Below, one piece after another: positions 37,912-47,102 of a stretch of DNA of 64,000 nt. The DNA comes from Xenorhabdus ehlersii (GTDB taxonomy: Bacteria; Pseudomonadota; Gammaproteobacteria; Enterobacterales; Enterobacteriaceae). The first letter of the stretch is position 1; each line of letters opens with the position of its first letter. The DNA is taken from NCBI RefSeq assembly GCF_003610465.1, contig NZ_RAQI01000001.1, positions 1,208,291 to 1,272,290 on the forward strand, written 5' to 3'. The notes beneath the pieces were generated by a model. It made no database searches and was not told the DNA's origin. It was given only the letters and a program-made list of their open reading frames with translations. The position numbers were made by a program, and so were the translations under genes.

Positions 37912-39244
37912 CTATTCGCGCGGTCGGTTGTCGATTACCCTCACCGCTTTACCTTCTGAGCGTGGAATGACCCCACAATTGACGATACTGACATCGGTGC
38001 TAAGTCCTACCGTCGATTTTATGTGATGGCGCAATTGATCACAGAGGTTGCAACGTTGTTCGTGGTTCAGCAGATTTGGCTCTTTCAGTTCAACTTTGAC
38101 TGACAAGCAATCATGATTGCCCTCGTGGTTGACTTCCAATTGGTAGTGCGGTGATAGTTCCTTGATGTGCATGATCTGTTCTTCTATCTGTGATGGAAAG
38201 ACGTTGATGCCACGGATAATCAGCATGTCATCGGAACGGCCGGTGATCCTGTCCATGCGACGCATATTACGTGCTGTACCAGGCAATAAGCGTGTCAGGT
38301 CGCGGGTGCGATAGCGGATCACGGGCATGGCTTCTTTGGTCAGGGTTGTGAGAACCAGTTCTCCGGTTTCGCCATCTGCCAGGTTATTCAGGTTGTCAGG
38401 ATCAATGACTTCCGGGTAGAAATGATCTTCCCAAACAGTAGAGCCGTCGGCGTATTCCAGTGATTCCATGGCAACTCCTGGCCCCATCACTTCGGACAGG
38501 CCGTAGATGTCCAATGCCTTGATACCCATGCGTGTTTCAATTTCAGTACGTAAGGCAGCTGTCCACGGTTCTGCGCCAAAGATGCCAATACGTAAGGAAC
38601 ACGTGCTGGCATCCCCACCCATTTGGTGCTCCAGCTCATCCAGTAAAGTCAGGCAATAAGAAGGCGTCATCATAATGATGTCAGGCATGAAGTCCATAAT
38701 CAGTTTCGCCTGTTTTATGGTGTTGCCACCAGACATTGGAATGACAGTTGCTCCCAATCGTTCAGCACCATAGTGTGCCCCCAAACCTCCCGTGAACAGG
38801 CCGTAACCGTAAGCAATGTGAACTTTATCTTTGGCACTGACTCCGGCAAAGCGCAGACAACGGGCAATGATATTTGCCCATGTGTCGATATCCCGTTGGG
38901 TATAACCTACCACAGTAGGGCTTCCGGTCATGCCGGATGATGCGTGGATGCGCACGACCTGCTCCATCGGGACGGCGAAGGCATTAAAAGGATAGTGTTC
39001 CCGCAGATCTTGCTTGGTGGTGTAAGGAAATTTGGCGATGTCACTGAGTTGCTTAAAATCACTCGGATGGACACCTGCTGCATCAAATTTGTGGCGGTAC
39101 AGGGGAGCGTTGTTGTAGGCGTGGTTGAGGGTCCATTTCATCTGGCTAAATTGCCACGCCTGAATCTCATCACGTGAAGCAAATTCAATGGCATCCAGAG
39201 GTTGTTCAGAGGGTTTTTTTTAGGTTTTGTACGTTGTTGCTCAT
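37912..39244 (-). CDS. paaK: Phenylacetate-CoA ligase, N-terminus frameshifted
   Basis: The long frame (409 residues from 39141) covers all but the first 35 or so residues of PaaK (E. coli 437). The ATP loop HASSGMTGSPTVVGYT, YGLFTGGLG and DIYGLSEVMGPGVA are intact. It activates phenylacetate to phenylacetyl-CoA. The natural start is ATG 39244 with AGGAAAC upstream. It reads ten codons, reaches an eight-A run (39214-39221) and stops three codons later. Removing one A restores a family-like N-terminus (LDAIEFASRDEIQAW) in frame with the rest. So the gene is disrupted by one base, or the base is a sequencing error. Internal initiation at 39141 has no ribosome site. Confidence 0.88.
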
Positions 39245-39384
39245 AGTTTCCTGTCCTTTTGTTGATTTGTTTGTAACAGGTTGCTTTTGTCGTTATGTGC
39301 ACGTAGTGATATGCAGGTGTTGGTTAAGTCAGGTAACTGTGTATCAGTTTGTTGTTGTAAAAATGATCGTTGTGAAAATAGCTG

Positions 39385-40599
39385 TTATGAAACACGTTCA
39401 ATAATCATGGCGATGCCTTGTCCCACGCCAATACACATGGTGCACAAGGCGTAACGTCCGGCATGTCGCTCCAGTTCAAGGGTGGCGGTCAGTGCAAGGC
39501 GGGCACCGCTCATACCGAGAGGATGTCCTAGTGCAATCGCCCCTCCGTTCGGGTTTACGTGCCCTGCATCATCCGGTAACCCCAGTTGGCGCATGACAGC
39601 CAGTGCTTGTGCGGCGAAAGCCTCATTCAGTTCAATAACATCCATTTGATTTAGGGTTAAGCCTGTGAGTTCCAGTACCTTGCGAATCGCAGGCAGTGGC
39701 CCGATCCCCATGATGCGTGGTTCAACACCACATGTTGCTGTTGCGATGATGCGCGCCCGTGGTGTCAGCCCTTGGCGTAGGGCTGCCGTTTCTGAGGCGA
39801 TGATCAGTGCCACCGCACCATCGTTAACACCGGAAGCGTTACCCGCAGTAATGGTGCCGCCTGTACGGAATGGGGTTTTGAGCCGTTGTAATTGTTCGAG
39901 CGTCGTTTCTGGTCGGGGATGTTCATCCTGTGAAATGATCGTTGCGACGCCTTTTTTGTTGGCTGGAGGCAGAGTAACAGGGATGATTTCCTCGGCCAGT
40001 ACGCCACGTCGTTGCGCTCTGGCGACACGTTGCTGGCTGCGCAGGGCGAAGGCATCCTGATCATCACGGCTAATTTTAAATTGGGCTGCCACATTTTCTG
40101 CCGTTTCTGGCATGGAATCTGTGCCGAATTGTTGTTGTATCAACGGGTTAATGAAGCGCCAGCCAAGGGTCGTATCAAAGATCTCTGCCTGTCGGCTGAA
40201 AGCGCTGTTTGCTTTGCCCATCACAAAAGGAGCGCGGGTCATAGATTCAACGCCACCCGCCAATATCAGTTGAGCGTCGCCGGATTTAATACTGCGAGCG
40301 GCGAAGGCCAGTGCATCCAAGCCTGAGCCGCATAACCGATTGACTGTCGTGCCAGAGACCGAATTTGGCAATCCTGCTAACAATAGTGCCATACGTGCAA
40401 CGTTGCGATTATCTTCTCCTGCCTGATTAGCACAGCCGAGGATCACATCGTCAATTTGTTCCCAATCCAATGCTGGATAACGAGTCATCAATGCCCGTAG
40501 CGGCAGGGCCGCCAGATCATCAGCCCGCAGGCTGGATAGCGCACCACCATAACGGCCGATAGGTGTACGGATACCATCACAGATAAATGCATGATTCAT
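39385..40599 (-). CDS. paaJ: 3-oxoadipyl-CoA/3-oxo-5,6-dehydrosuberyl-CoA thiolase
   Basis: 404 residues (E. coli 401). Thiolase with the catalytic cysteine in [15 protein letters not shown], the [10 protein letters not shown] histidine block and the C-terminal [10 protein letters not shown] cysteine. It performs the last steps of the paa pathway, releasing acetyl-CoA and succinyl-CoA. The ATG overlaps the paaI stop by one base (TAATG). About 140 non-coding bases separate it from paaK. Confidence 0.94.
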   Translation of the reverse strand: MNHAFICDGIRTPIGRYGGALSSLRADDLAALPLRALMTRYPALDWEQIDDVILGCANQAGEDNRNVARMALLLAGLPNSVSGTTVNRLCGSGLDALAFAARSIKSGDAQLILAGGVESMTRAPFVMGKANSAFSRQAEIFDTTLGWRFINPLIQQQFGTDSMPETAENVAAQFKISRDDQDAFALRSQQRVARAQRRGVLAEEIIPVTLPPANKKGVATIISQDEHPRPETTLEQLQRLKTPFRTGGTITAGNASGVNDGAVALIIASETAALRQGLTPRARIIATATCGVEPRIMGIGPLPAIRKVLELTGLTLNQMDVIELNEAFAAQALAVMRQLGLPDDAGHVNPNGGAIALGHPLGMSGARLALTATLELERHAGRYALCTMCIGVGQGIAMIIERVS

Positions 40600-41078
40600 T
40601 ATTGCTCTCCCTGACGATGTGGCTGGGTTTTTTCCACAGTATTGCCAGAAATAGGGTGACTGAGACGATAGGAGTAACCGCGGAAAAAAGCCACAACTTT
40701 GCTATTCTGGTTAATGATCTCCACGTCGTACAGGCCAGTATTTTTGCCTTGATGCCGAACAGAAGCGGTGGCGGTCAGTTGATCACCCACTAATGCCGGA
40801 CGGATAAAATCAATGCTGCCGCTGGAAGCGACGGCTGCCCTCCCCTCGCTGTTACAGGCATAGGCGAAAGCCGTATCCGCCAGGCTGAACAAAATGCCAC
40901 CGTGACAACTTTGATGACCATTGAGCATGTTGGGCACGATCTTCATACTGAGTCGGGCGAACCCGATATCGATATGCTCAATGTGCATTCCCATATTTTG
41001 GGCGCAGGCATCCTGGGCATACATGGCTTCAACGTGATGGTGAGCCAGTTGACTTGCCGCGTTATCATTATCTTGCAT
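40599..41078 (-). CDS. paaI: Hydroxyphenylacetyl-CoA thioesterase PaaI
   Basis: 159 residues from the ATG at 41078, which overlaps the end of paaH and has AAGGGG upstream; the open frame begins 35 codons earlier. It is a hotdog-fold thioesterase with the HGGILFSLADTAFA motif containing the catalytic Asp. It rescues CoA from dead-end intermediates. It is about 20 residues longer at the C-terminus than E. coli PaaI. Confidence 0.92.
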   Translation of the reverse strand: MQDNDNAASQLAHHHVEAMYAQDACAQNMGMHIEHIDIGFARLSMKIVPNMLNGHQSCHGGILFSLADTAFAYACNSEGRAAVASSGSIDFIRPALVGDQLTATASVRHQGKNTGLYDVEIINQNSKVVAFFRGYSYRLSHPISGNTVEKTQPHRQGEQ

Positions 41079-41748
41079 GGTCAACCCCTTTCTTGTGTTT
41101 TGGAGCCTGCTGGAGAGGGAGTTTGGTATGTCCCGCCGCGAGTTGGCGCAGCAAGGGCACTGGGCGGTAACGGGGTTCCCCATAAAACTTCTGCAAGTTT
41201 TCTAACGTACTGAGAATATGTTTCCAACCCAACTGTTCACCCCATGTCAGCGGGCCGATGGGATAATTCACACCATGGCACATGGCCAGATCGATATCTT
41301 CAGCGCTGGCGATACCTTTATTAACGGCATCCAATGCCTCGTTACACAACATAGCAACGGTACGCATGGTTAGCAGGGCGGGATAATCCGGCAGGAGAAT
41401 AACTTGCTTACCGAGGGATTGCAGAAAACCGATCACCTTTGCTGTTTGTTGGGGCGTATTCTGGCAGGCGGCACTAAGAGTAATGATAGAAGCTAATTGG
41501 TGATTGGCAGAAAGATCAAATTGCACCACGGGCGCCCTGACTTCGTCGGCAATCTGTGCACTGGTTCTCCCTTTGGCCAGAATCAAGAGAATTTCATCAA
41601 CCTGTAAAGTCGGGGAGTGGAATCGGTCATTTTTGCTTTCTTCGAAGATGATTCCATATTGCTGTAACTTAGGCTGTTGTAGCAGGGCAACAAAGTGTGG
41701 CAATGCTGCCCAATTTCCTGTCGCCTTGATCCGCACTGGCTGTTTTTT
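41068..41748 (-). CDS. paaH: PaaH C-terminal part (separated by frameshift)
   Basis: About 225 residues ending KHKKGVDHAR. They contain the second 3-hydroxyacyl-CoA dehydrogenase C-terminal domain (CHGVNYPIGPLTWGEQLGWKH) of PaaH. The frame is open only back to a TAG near 41769, has no ribosome site and starts at best from GTG 41736. It continues the dehydrogenase if one A is dropped from the six-A run at 41743-41748 (reading KAQKQPVRIKATG). It is therefore one gene with 41669-42700. Confidence 0.85.
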   Translation of the reverse strand, partial: KKQPVRIKATGNWAALPHFVALLQQPKLQQYGIIFEESKNDRFHSPTLQVDEILLILAKGRTSAQIADEVRAPVVQFDLSANHQLASIITLSAACQNTPQQTAKVIGFLQSLGKQVILLPDYPALLTMRTVAMLCNEALDAVNKGIASAEDIDLAMCHGVNYPIGPLTWGEQLGWKHILSTLENLQKFYGEPRYRPVPLLRQLAAGHTKLPLQQAPKHKKGVDHAR

Positions 41749-42700
41749 GCGCTTTAGCGTGTTTCGGCTCTATTTTAGGCTGTGGCTGGGTTTCTTTTGT
41801 TCCACCGTTTTTTCTTATACTGTTGTTTCCTTTTATATCATAGGCATAGAAACCACGACCGCGTTTGCGTCCAAGATGATCGGCATCCACCAGCTCTTTT
41901 TGCAGTAGTGAAGGCAGGAAGCGGGGATCGTAATGGAAGGCATGAAACAGAGATTCGGTCACGGTATAGTTAATGTCATGGCCAATCAAATCCATCAGTT
42001 GTAATGGTCCCATCGCAAAACCGCCAGATTCTTTGAGGACGGCATCCAATGTGGCGGGTGTCGCAATCCGTTCTTCCAGTGCGCGCAGGGCTTCAGCATA
42101 GAATGGACGGGCGATGCGATTGACGATAAACCCCGGCGTAGAACGGCAAATCACAGGCTGTTTTTTCCAGCCAGTCACGAGGGTTTTGAGTGTTGCTACG
42201 GTTTGAGGGGCGGTTTCTAAACCTTGTACGATTTCCACCAGCTTCATTAGGGGGGCTGGATTGAAAAAATGTAGCCCTGCCATGCGCTGCGGGGTCGACA
42301 GCACACGGGCAATGGCGGTAATCGACAATGATGAAGTATTGCTGGCAAACAGGGTCTGGTGTGAACAAATGGATTCCAGTTGCTGGAAGAGATCCTGTTT
42401 CGCTTCCAGTTGTTCGACAATGGCTTCGATCACCAGACCACACGGTGCCAGCGCATGTAAGGCATTCACTTGCGTGATGCGTTGTAACAGGGTTTCTGTT
42501 GCACTGGCTTCAGCTTTGCCTGCTTCCACACGTTGATGCAGACGGGTGCGTAAATTGTCCAGTGACTGACTGACCGCTTCGCCATTGAGGTCAAACAGCA
42601 GGACGGAATGTCCTGCCTGAGCTGCAACCTGGGCAATGCCGATGCCCATTGTTCCCGCACCGATAACGGCTATGGGGCCGTGGAGGTGAGGCGTGGTCAT
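41669..42700 (-). CDS. paaH: 3-hydroxyadipyl-CoA dehydrogenase, N-terminal part (frameshifted)
   Basis: NAD loop IAVIGAGTMGIGIAQVAA, catalytic histidine block AGLHFFNPAPLMKLVEIV and STPGFIVNRIARPFY show a short-chain-type 3-hydroxyacyl-CoA dehydrogenase. It oxidises 3-hydroxyadipyl-CoA. The start was set at 42700 because AAGGGG lies eight bases before this ATG; the ATG at 42706 is too close. After the first C-terminal domain the frame enters a charged linker and ends out of frame in TAA (41669). E. coli PaaH has 475 residues; the joined gene would encode about 543. Confidence 0.87.
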   Translation of the reverse strand: MTTPHLHGPIAVIGAGTMGIGIAQVAAQAGHSVLLFDLNGEAVSQSLDNLRTRLHQRVEAGKAEASATETLLQRITQVNALHALAPCGLVIEAIVEQLEAKQDLFQQLESICSHQTLFASNTSSLSITAIARVLSTPQRMAGLHFFNPAPLMKLVEIVQGLETAPQTVATLKTLVTGWKKQPVICRSTPGFIVNRIARPFYAEALRALEERIATPATLDAVLKESGGFAMGPLQLMDLIGHDINYTVTESLFHAFHYDPRFLPSLLQKELVDADHLGRKRGRGFYAYDIKGNNSIRKNGGTKETQPQPKIEPKHAKAQKTASADQGDRKLGSIATLCCPATTA

Positions 42701-42702
42701 GA

Positions 42703-43500
42703 TCATTTCCCCTTGAACGTTGGCTGGCGTTTTTCAATGAACGCATTGACACCTTCACGGAAATCTTCGCTATGCCCGCACTGGCGTTGTAAATCTCGTT
42801 CGAGAGCAAGCTGTTGTTCCAGTGTATTGGTTGCGGCTGCATAGGTGGCTTGCTTGATACAGCTAAGGGCCAAGGTAGGTTGGGTAGCAAGGTGTAGGGC
42901 GAGCTTCTGGGTTTTCTCTTCCAACTCTTCTGGCTCAACGACTTGCCAGATCATTCCCCAATCCCGTGCTTGTTCAGCGCTGATTTTGTCGCCCAAAAGT
43001 GCCATCCCCATTGCCCGCGCTTGTCCAATCTTATGGGGCAGGAACCAGCTACCGCCAGAATCAGGTGTCAGGCCAATACGGCAGAAAGCCTGAATAAAAC
43101 TGGCGGTACGGGAGGCGATCACAATATCACAGGCCAGGGCAAGGGAGACACCAGCACCCGCCGCCACGCCGTTGACGGCGCAGACAATGGGCTTAGGTAG
43201 GGAAGTCATACGCCGGATCAGTGGGTTGTAGTAGCGTTCAACAGATTGGCCGAGATCAGGGATACTGCCATCAGAAATGATGGCATTGCGATCATTTAAA
43301 TCTTGTCCGGCACAGAAGCCGCGTCCGGCTCCGGTGAGCAGGATACTGCGTACGGACTTATCCTGTTCAGCAATATCCATTGCCTGACTTAATTGTTGGT
43401 GCAGTTCCTCGTTAAAGCTATTGAGGCATTCTGGACGGTTGAGAGTAATGCTAAGGACACCTGCTTGTATATCAGTCAGTACCGTTGACATGTTTTCCAT
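42703..43500 (-). CDS. paaG: 1,2-epoxyphenylacetyl-CoA isomerase
   Basis: 265 residues (E. coli 262), crotonase fold. Oxyanion-hole blocks AGRGFCAGQDLNDR and NGVAAGAGVSLALACD are visible, and the active-site Asp block LTPDSGGSWFLP. It converts the ring epoxide to the oxepin form. ATG 43491 (MSTVLTD) is an alternative start. The stop overlaps the paaH start region. Confidence 0.92.
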   Translation of the reverse strand: MENMSTVLTDIQAGVLSITLNRPECLNSFNEELHQQLSQAMDIAEQDKSVRSILLTGAGRGFCAGQDLNDRNAIISDGSIPDLGQSVERYYNPLIRRMTSLPKPIVCAVNGVAAGAGVSLALACDIVIASRTASFIQAFCRIGLTPDSGGSWFLPHKIGQARAMGMALLGDKISAEQARDWGMIWQVVEPEELEEKTQKLALHLATQPTLALSCIKQATYAAATNTLEQQLALERDLQRQCGHSEDFREGVNAFIEKRQPTFKGK

Positions 43501-43503
43501 CTA

Positions 43504-44277
43504 TCAGAACCCCTTAAATGTTGGTTTACGTTTTTCCAGAAAGGCGGAGATGCCTTCCTGACGATCGGTTGTACCTGCCAAAGCAACAAAGTGTTGGCGT
43601 TCGGCGAGTAACCCTTGTGACAGACTTGTTTCTTGTGCGGCTTTGAGGGCTGCTTTGGCTGCCCGCAGTGCCAGAGGGGAAAATTCACTGATGCGTTGTG
43701 CGATCTGCTCTGCACGCTCTAATGTCAGAGCATCAGTGCAAACTTCGCTGACCAGCCCCGCCTCCAGGGCGCGATGGGCATCGATAGCCTCGCCGGTCAA
43801 TACCATCTGGCCAGCCAATGCCTTGCCGCCGCTGCGGATGAGTCGTTGTGTTCCCCCCGCCCCTGGCATCAGCCCCAGGGTGATTTCTGGCAGACCAAAA
43901 CGGGCGTTTTCTCCACAAATCACCAAATCACAAGCCAATGCCAGTTCGCAGCCCGCGCCAAGTGCGTAGCCATTGACAGCAGCGATCAGGGGCTTGCTGA
44001 TATTATTTAAACGTTGCCAAAGTTGTGGACGGCGATCAGTCATAGCTGTAGCAATGTTTTGTTGTTGTAGTTCTTTCAGGTCGGCACCTGCCGCGAAACA
44101 GCGCGCTGATCCCGTAATAACAATGGCTCCGGTTCCGTTATCCGTATCCGCGAGTTCCAATTGCTGCACGAGTTGTTCCAGACAATCATTACTGAGGGCA
44201 TTACGCACTTCTGGCCGATTTAGGGTCAATGTGCGTACCCTTTGCTGCTGGTGGCATAAAATCCATTCCTGACTCAT
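43504..44277 (-). CDS. paaF: 2,3-dehydroadipyl-CoA hydratase
   Basis: 257 residues (E. coli 255), crotonase family. SARCFAAGADLKEL and NGYALGAGCELALACD form the oxyanion hole. FGLPEITLGLMPGAGGTQRL contains one catalytic Glu in place of PaaG's Asp. It hydrates 2,3-dehydroadipyl-CoA. A TGAGGAA site precedes the start, and three bases separate it from paaG. Confidence 0.93.
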   Translation of the reverse strand: MSQEWILCHQQQRVRTLTLNRPEVRNALSNDCLEQLVQQLELADTDNGTGAIVITGSARCFAAGADLKELQQQNIATAMTDRRPQLWQRLNNISKPLIAAVNGYALGAGCELALACDLVICGENARFGLPEITLGLMPGAGGTQRLIRSGGKALAGQMVLTGEAIDAHRALEAGLVSEVCTDALTLERAEQIAQRISEFSPLALRAAKAALKAAQETSLSQGLLAERQHFVALAGTTDRQEGISAFLEKRKPTFKGF

Positions 44278-44315
44278 GGTAGTTCCTCACAAGCATATCA
44301 AGTATATGAAAGTGG

Positions 44316-45404
44316 CTAGACATCAAAATCGACAACTACGCCATCACCTTTCGGCCATGATTGGCAACTTAAGATATAACCGGCAGCCAATTGATCGGGT
44401 TCTAGGCTGTAATTGACCCTCATGTCCACTTCGCCGGATTTAAGCTGACATTTACAGGTAGCGCATACTCCTCCTTTGCAGGCGTAGGGTAAGTCTGCGC
44501 CCTGGCGCAATGCGGCATCGAGGATACTGTCATCTTCGGCGTTCATGGCAATGTTGAGGGTGCGACCATCCAGATGGATCTCAACGCGAGTCTCACTGCG
44601 TTCTGTGAGATTGGCAGGTCGGGAATTTATTGTGGCTTGTCCGGTATTGAAACGTTCACTATGGATACGCTTAGCAGGTATTCCCACCTGTTCCAGGGCA
44701 GAATGAGCGTCATCCAACATGGCTTCCGGTCCACAGAGAAAAGCATGGTCAAATTGGGTAAAATTGAGCAGGGTTTTGCCAATGAGGTTCAGGTGTTCAG
44801 TATCAATGCGTCCGTTAAACAGTGGGCTATCAGTGGATTCCTGACTAAACAGGTACAGCACCTGAAAACGGCTCAGGTTGCAATTCTTCAGATCGGCCAG
44901 CGTTTCTTTAAACATGACAGAGCGACTGGTGCGATTACCATAAATAAGCGTAAAAGTGCTATTGGGTTCTAGTGCCAGCGTACTTTTGATGATCGATAAA
45001 ATGGGAGTGATACCCGAACCGGCGGCGATAGCCAGATAATGCCCCTGTTGGCCGATATTGGGGGGATGACCAAAATTGCCTTGTGGCTGCATGACTTCCA
45101 GCTCATCCCCGACTTTTAATTGTTGGTTGATGAAGGTCGAAAAGCGGCCTTGATGAATAGCTTTGACACCAATTTGTAATACATCATCCAACGGTGAGCT
45201 ACAGATAGAATAGCAGCGGCGTAGTTCTTCGTTATTTATTTTCGCCTTGAGTGTCAGGTGTTGGCCAGGGTGATAGCAGAACTGTTTTTTCAGCTCAGCA
45301 GGAATATGCAGGGTAACGACCACAGCATCCGGCGTTTCCCTTTCGATGGCGGCAATGCTTAAGTGGTGAAAGCCATGTGAGCGTGTTTGATGCAAAGTGG
45401 ACAT
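44316..45404 (-). CDS. paaE: Phenylacetyl-CoA epoxidase reductase subunit
   Basis: 362 residues (E. coli 356). It is an FAD/NADPH reductase fused to a C-terminal plant-type [2Fe-2S] ferredoxin: RRCYSICSSP binds FAD, GSGITPILSI binds NADPH, and CKGGVCATCKCQ plus a later LSCQSW hold the cluster. It passes electrons to the PaaA di-iron centre. Confidence 0.94.
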   Translation of the reverse strand: MSTLHQTRSHGFHHLSIAAIERETPDAVVVTLHIPAELKKQFCYHPGQHLTLKAKINNEELRRCYSICSSPLDDVLQIGVKAIHQGRFSTFINQQLKVGDELEVMQPQGNFGHPPNIGQQGHYLAIAAGSGITPILSIIKSTLALEPNSTFTLIYGNRTSRSVMFKETLADLKNCNLSRFQVLYLFSQESTDSPLFNGRIDTEHLNLIGKTLLNFTQFDHAFLCGPEAMLDDAHSALEQVGIPAKRIHSERFNTGQATINSRPANLTERSETRVEIHLDGRTLNIAMNAEDDSILDAALRQGADLPYACKGGVCATCKCQLKSGEVDMRVNYSLEPDQLAAGYILSCQSWPKGDGVVVDFDV

Positions 45405-45435
45405 CTTCTACTTTCCTCTTTAAATGTGCACCTCG

Positions 45436-45954
45436 TTAAATGCATTTGAAATAATCAAACGGTTCCCAACAATCTCGACAGCGATAGAGGGCTTTGCAGG
45501 CAGTAGAACCGAATTCGCTGATTTTTTCTGTTTCATGGCTGTCGCAGTACGGGCAGATGATGGGGTTCATGTTTGCCGTTCTTTCGCAAGCTAATCCCTG
45601 GGGAGGGGCAATACCGGATTCTCGCAAGCGTTGTTTGGCATCTGCATTTATCCAATCGGTGGTCCACGCTGGGTTCAGGCTTACTTCAATATGCACCGGA
45701 GAAAAGCCTGCTTGTGCCAGAATTTCCTGAATAGTTTCAAGCAGGTATTCCGTCGCAGGACAGCCTGAATAGGTTGGGGTAAATGTCACCCGCCAGCCGT
45801 TTTGCAAGGACGTGACAGCTCGTATCATGCCGAGATCAGTAATGGAGAGAGCAGGAAGTTCTGGATCGGCAATTTGGTGCAGGCATTGCCAGATTTGATG
45901 CACTTCCGGCGGCTGTATCTCTGAATAAAAGTGAGTATTGCATAGCTGTTCCAT
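45436..45954 (-). CDS. paaD: Phenylacetyl-CoA epoxidase accessory protein PaaD (DUF59-type)
   Basis: 172 residues (E. coli 165). It has an N-terminal DUF59/MIP18-like domain (ITDLGMIRAV, TYSGCPATEYLLE) and a C-terminal zinc-ribbon-like cluster of cysteines (CPYCDSHE, CKALYRCRDCWEPFDYFKC). It is thought to help Fe-S or di-iron maturation of the oxygenase. The ribosome site GGGGGAAAA is strong. Confidence 0.92.
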   Translation of the reverse strand: MEQLCNTHFYSEIQPPEVHQIWQCLHQIADPELPALSITDLGMIRAVTSLQNGWRVTFTPTYSGCPATEYLLETIQEILAQAGFSPVHIEVSLNPAWTTDWINADAKQRLRESGIAPPQGLACERTANMNPIICPYCDSHETEKISEFGSTACKALYRCRDCWEPFDYFKCI

Positions 45955-45993
45955 GATTTTCCCCCATTACTCCCCGTTTTCTGACCGTTTTTG

Positions 45994-46764
45994 TCACCAG
46001 TTGCAGTTGGGGTAGGTGCGTTGCAGGTATTGCATCTCTGCCAACATGTATCCCAAGTGTTCCGTATGTAGTCCTTGTTTTCCACCTCGCCGATAAGGTG
46101 CTTCTTGTGGCATTTCTAGCGTAGCTTCGGTGAATGTTTCGTTGATGATTTGCCGCCATGGTTCATGCAGGGTGCGGGGATCAACGGCAATGCCTTCTTC
46201 TGCCAATTGCTGCTCTATTTCGTCGCAATGGAATAGTTCGCCGGTAAAGCGCCACAGTTGATTAACGGACTGTTGGATTTTTTCGTGACTCAGTTCTGTT
46301 CCATCCCCCAATCTGATCATCCAGCCTCGGCTAAATCGCAGGTGATATTCCACTTCCTTCAACGACTTGGCACTAATGGCGGCCAACTGGGGATTTCGAC
46401 TTTGTCCCAGAGCCTGATGCAACAAGACGTGATAGGCATCGATAAAAAATTGGCGTACCAAGGTGTCGTTAAAGCCGCCATTGGGTTGTTCCACCAGCAG
46501 CAGATTGCAGAATTCGCGTTCATTACGCCAAAACGCCAGATGATCTTCATCCTGTCCTGAAAGAGTAGCTGCATAACTGAGGAAATGGCGTGCTTGTCCC
46601 AATAGGTCGAGTCCGATATTGGACAGGGCGAGGTCAATTTCCAGTTCTGGCGCATATCCACACCATTCGCACAGGCGTTGTGCCAGAATCAGCGGGGTAT
46701 CACTCTGACGAAGTACATATTTGAACAGGGCATGGTTGGGTGATGAAATACTGTGTATATTCAT
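45994..46764 (-). CDS. paaC: Phenylacetyl-CoA epoxidase structural subunit PaaC
   Basis: 256 residues (E. coli 248). Ferritin-like helical subunit that pairs with PaaA without holding iron. LGQARHFLSYAA, VEYHLRFSRGWMIRLGDGT and the C-terminal HTEHLGYMLAEMQYLQRTYP are family blocks. The start follows paaB by 11 bases, and AAGGGG spans the paaB stop. Confidence 0.93.
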   Translation of the reverse strand: MNIHSISSPNHALFKYVLRQSDTPLILAQRLCEWCGYAPELEIDLALSNIGLDLLGQARHFLSYAATLSGQDEDHLAFWRNEREFCNLLLVEQPNGGFNDTLVRQFFIDAYHVLLHQALGQSRNPQLAAISAKSLKEVEYHLRFSRGWMIRLGDGTELSHEKIQQSVNQLWRFTGELFHCDEIEQQLAEEGIAVDPRTLHEPWRQIINETFTEATLEMPQEAPYRRGGKQGLHTEHLGYMLAEMQYLQRTYPNCNW

Positions 46765-46775
46765 ATTCTCACCCC

Positions 46776-47063
46776 TTACATATTCTTGATGCCATCAGGG
46801 AGGGTGTAGAAAGTCGGATGACGGTAGATCTTGTCCTCCGATGGCTCGAAGAAAGCGCCACGCTCTTCCGGTTGTGAAGCCACCAGATAGATGGATTTCA
46901 CTACCCAGATGGAGCAACCTTCATTGCGCCGAGTGTAGGCATCGCGCGCGTTTTCCAGTGCCATTTGATCATCTGCCGCGTGGAGGCTGCCGACGTGACG
47001 GTGCGCTAATCCCTGTTTACTGCGGACAAAGACTTCATACAGTGGCCAATCGGTATCGTTCAT
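46776..47063 (-). CDS. paaB: Phenylacetyl-CoA epoxidase subunit PaaB
   Basis: 95 residues, the usual length. YEVFVRSKQGLAHRHVGSLHAAD is diagnostic. It bridges PaaAC heterodimers. The AGGAGGAG site is strong. It lies 39 bases after paaA. Confidence 0.94.
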   Translation of the reverse strand: MNDTDWPLYEVFVRSKQGLAHRHVGSLHAADDQMALENARDAYTRRNEGCSIWVVKSIYLVASQPEERGAFFEPSEDKIYRHPTFYTLPDGIKNM

Positions 47064-47102
47064 TGACTCCTCCTTCCGATGCTGTTCAGGTCACGCAAAG
47101 TA

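Noticed and set aside
41068-41736. Separate 222-residue dehydrogenase gene
   Set aside because: It is the second C-terminal domain of PaaH in a shifted frame, with no ribosome site and only a GTG to start from.
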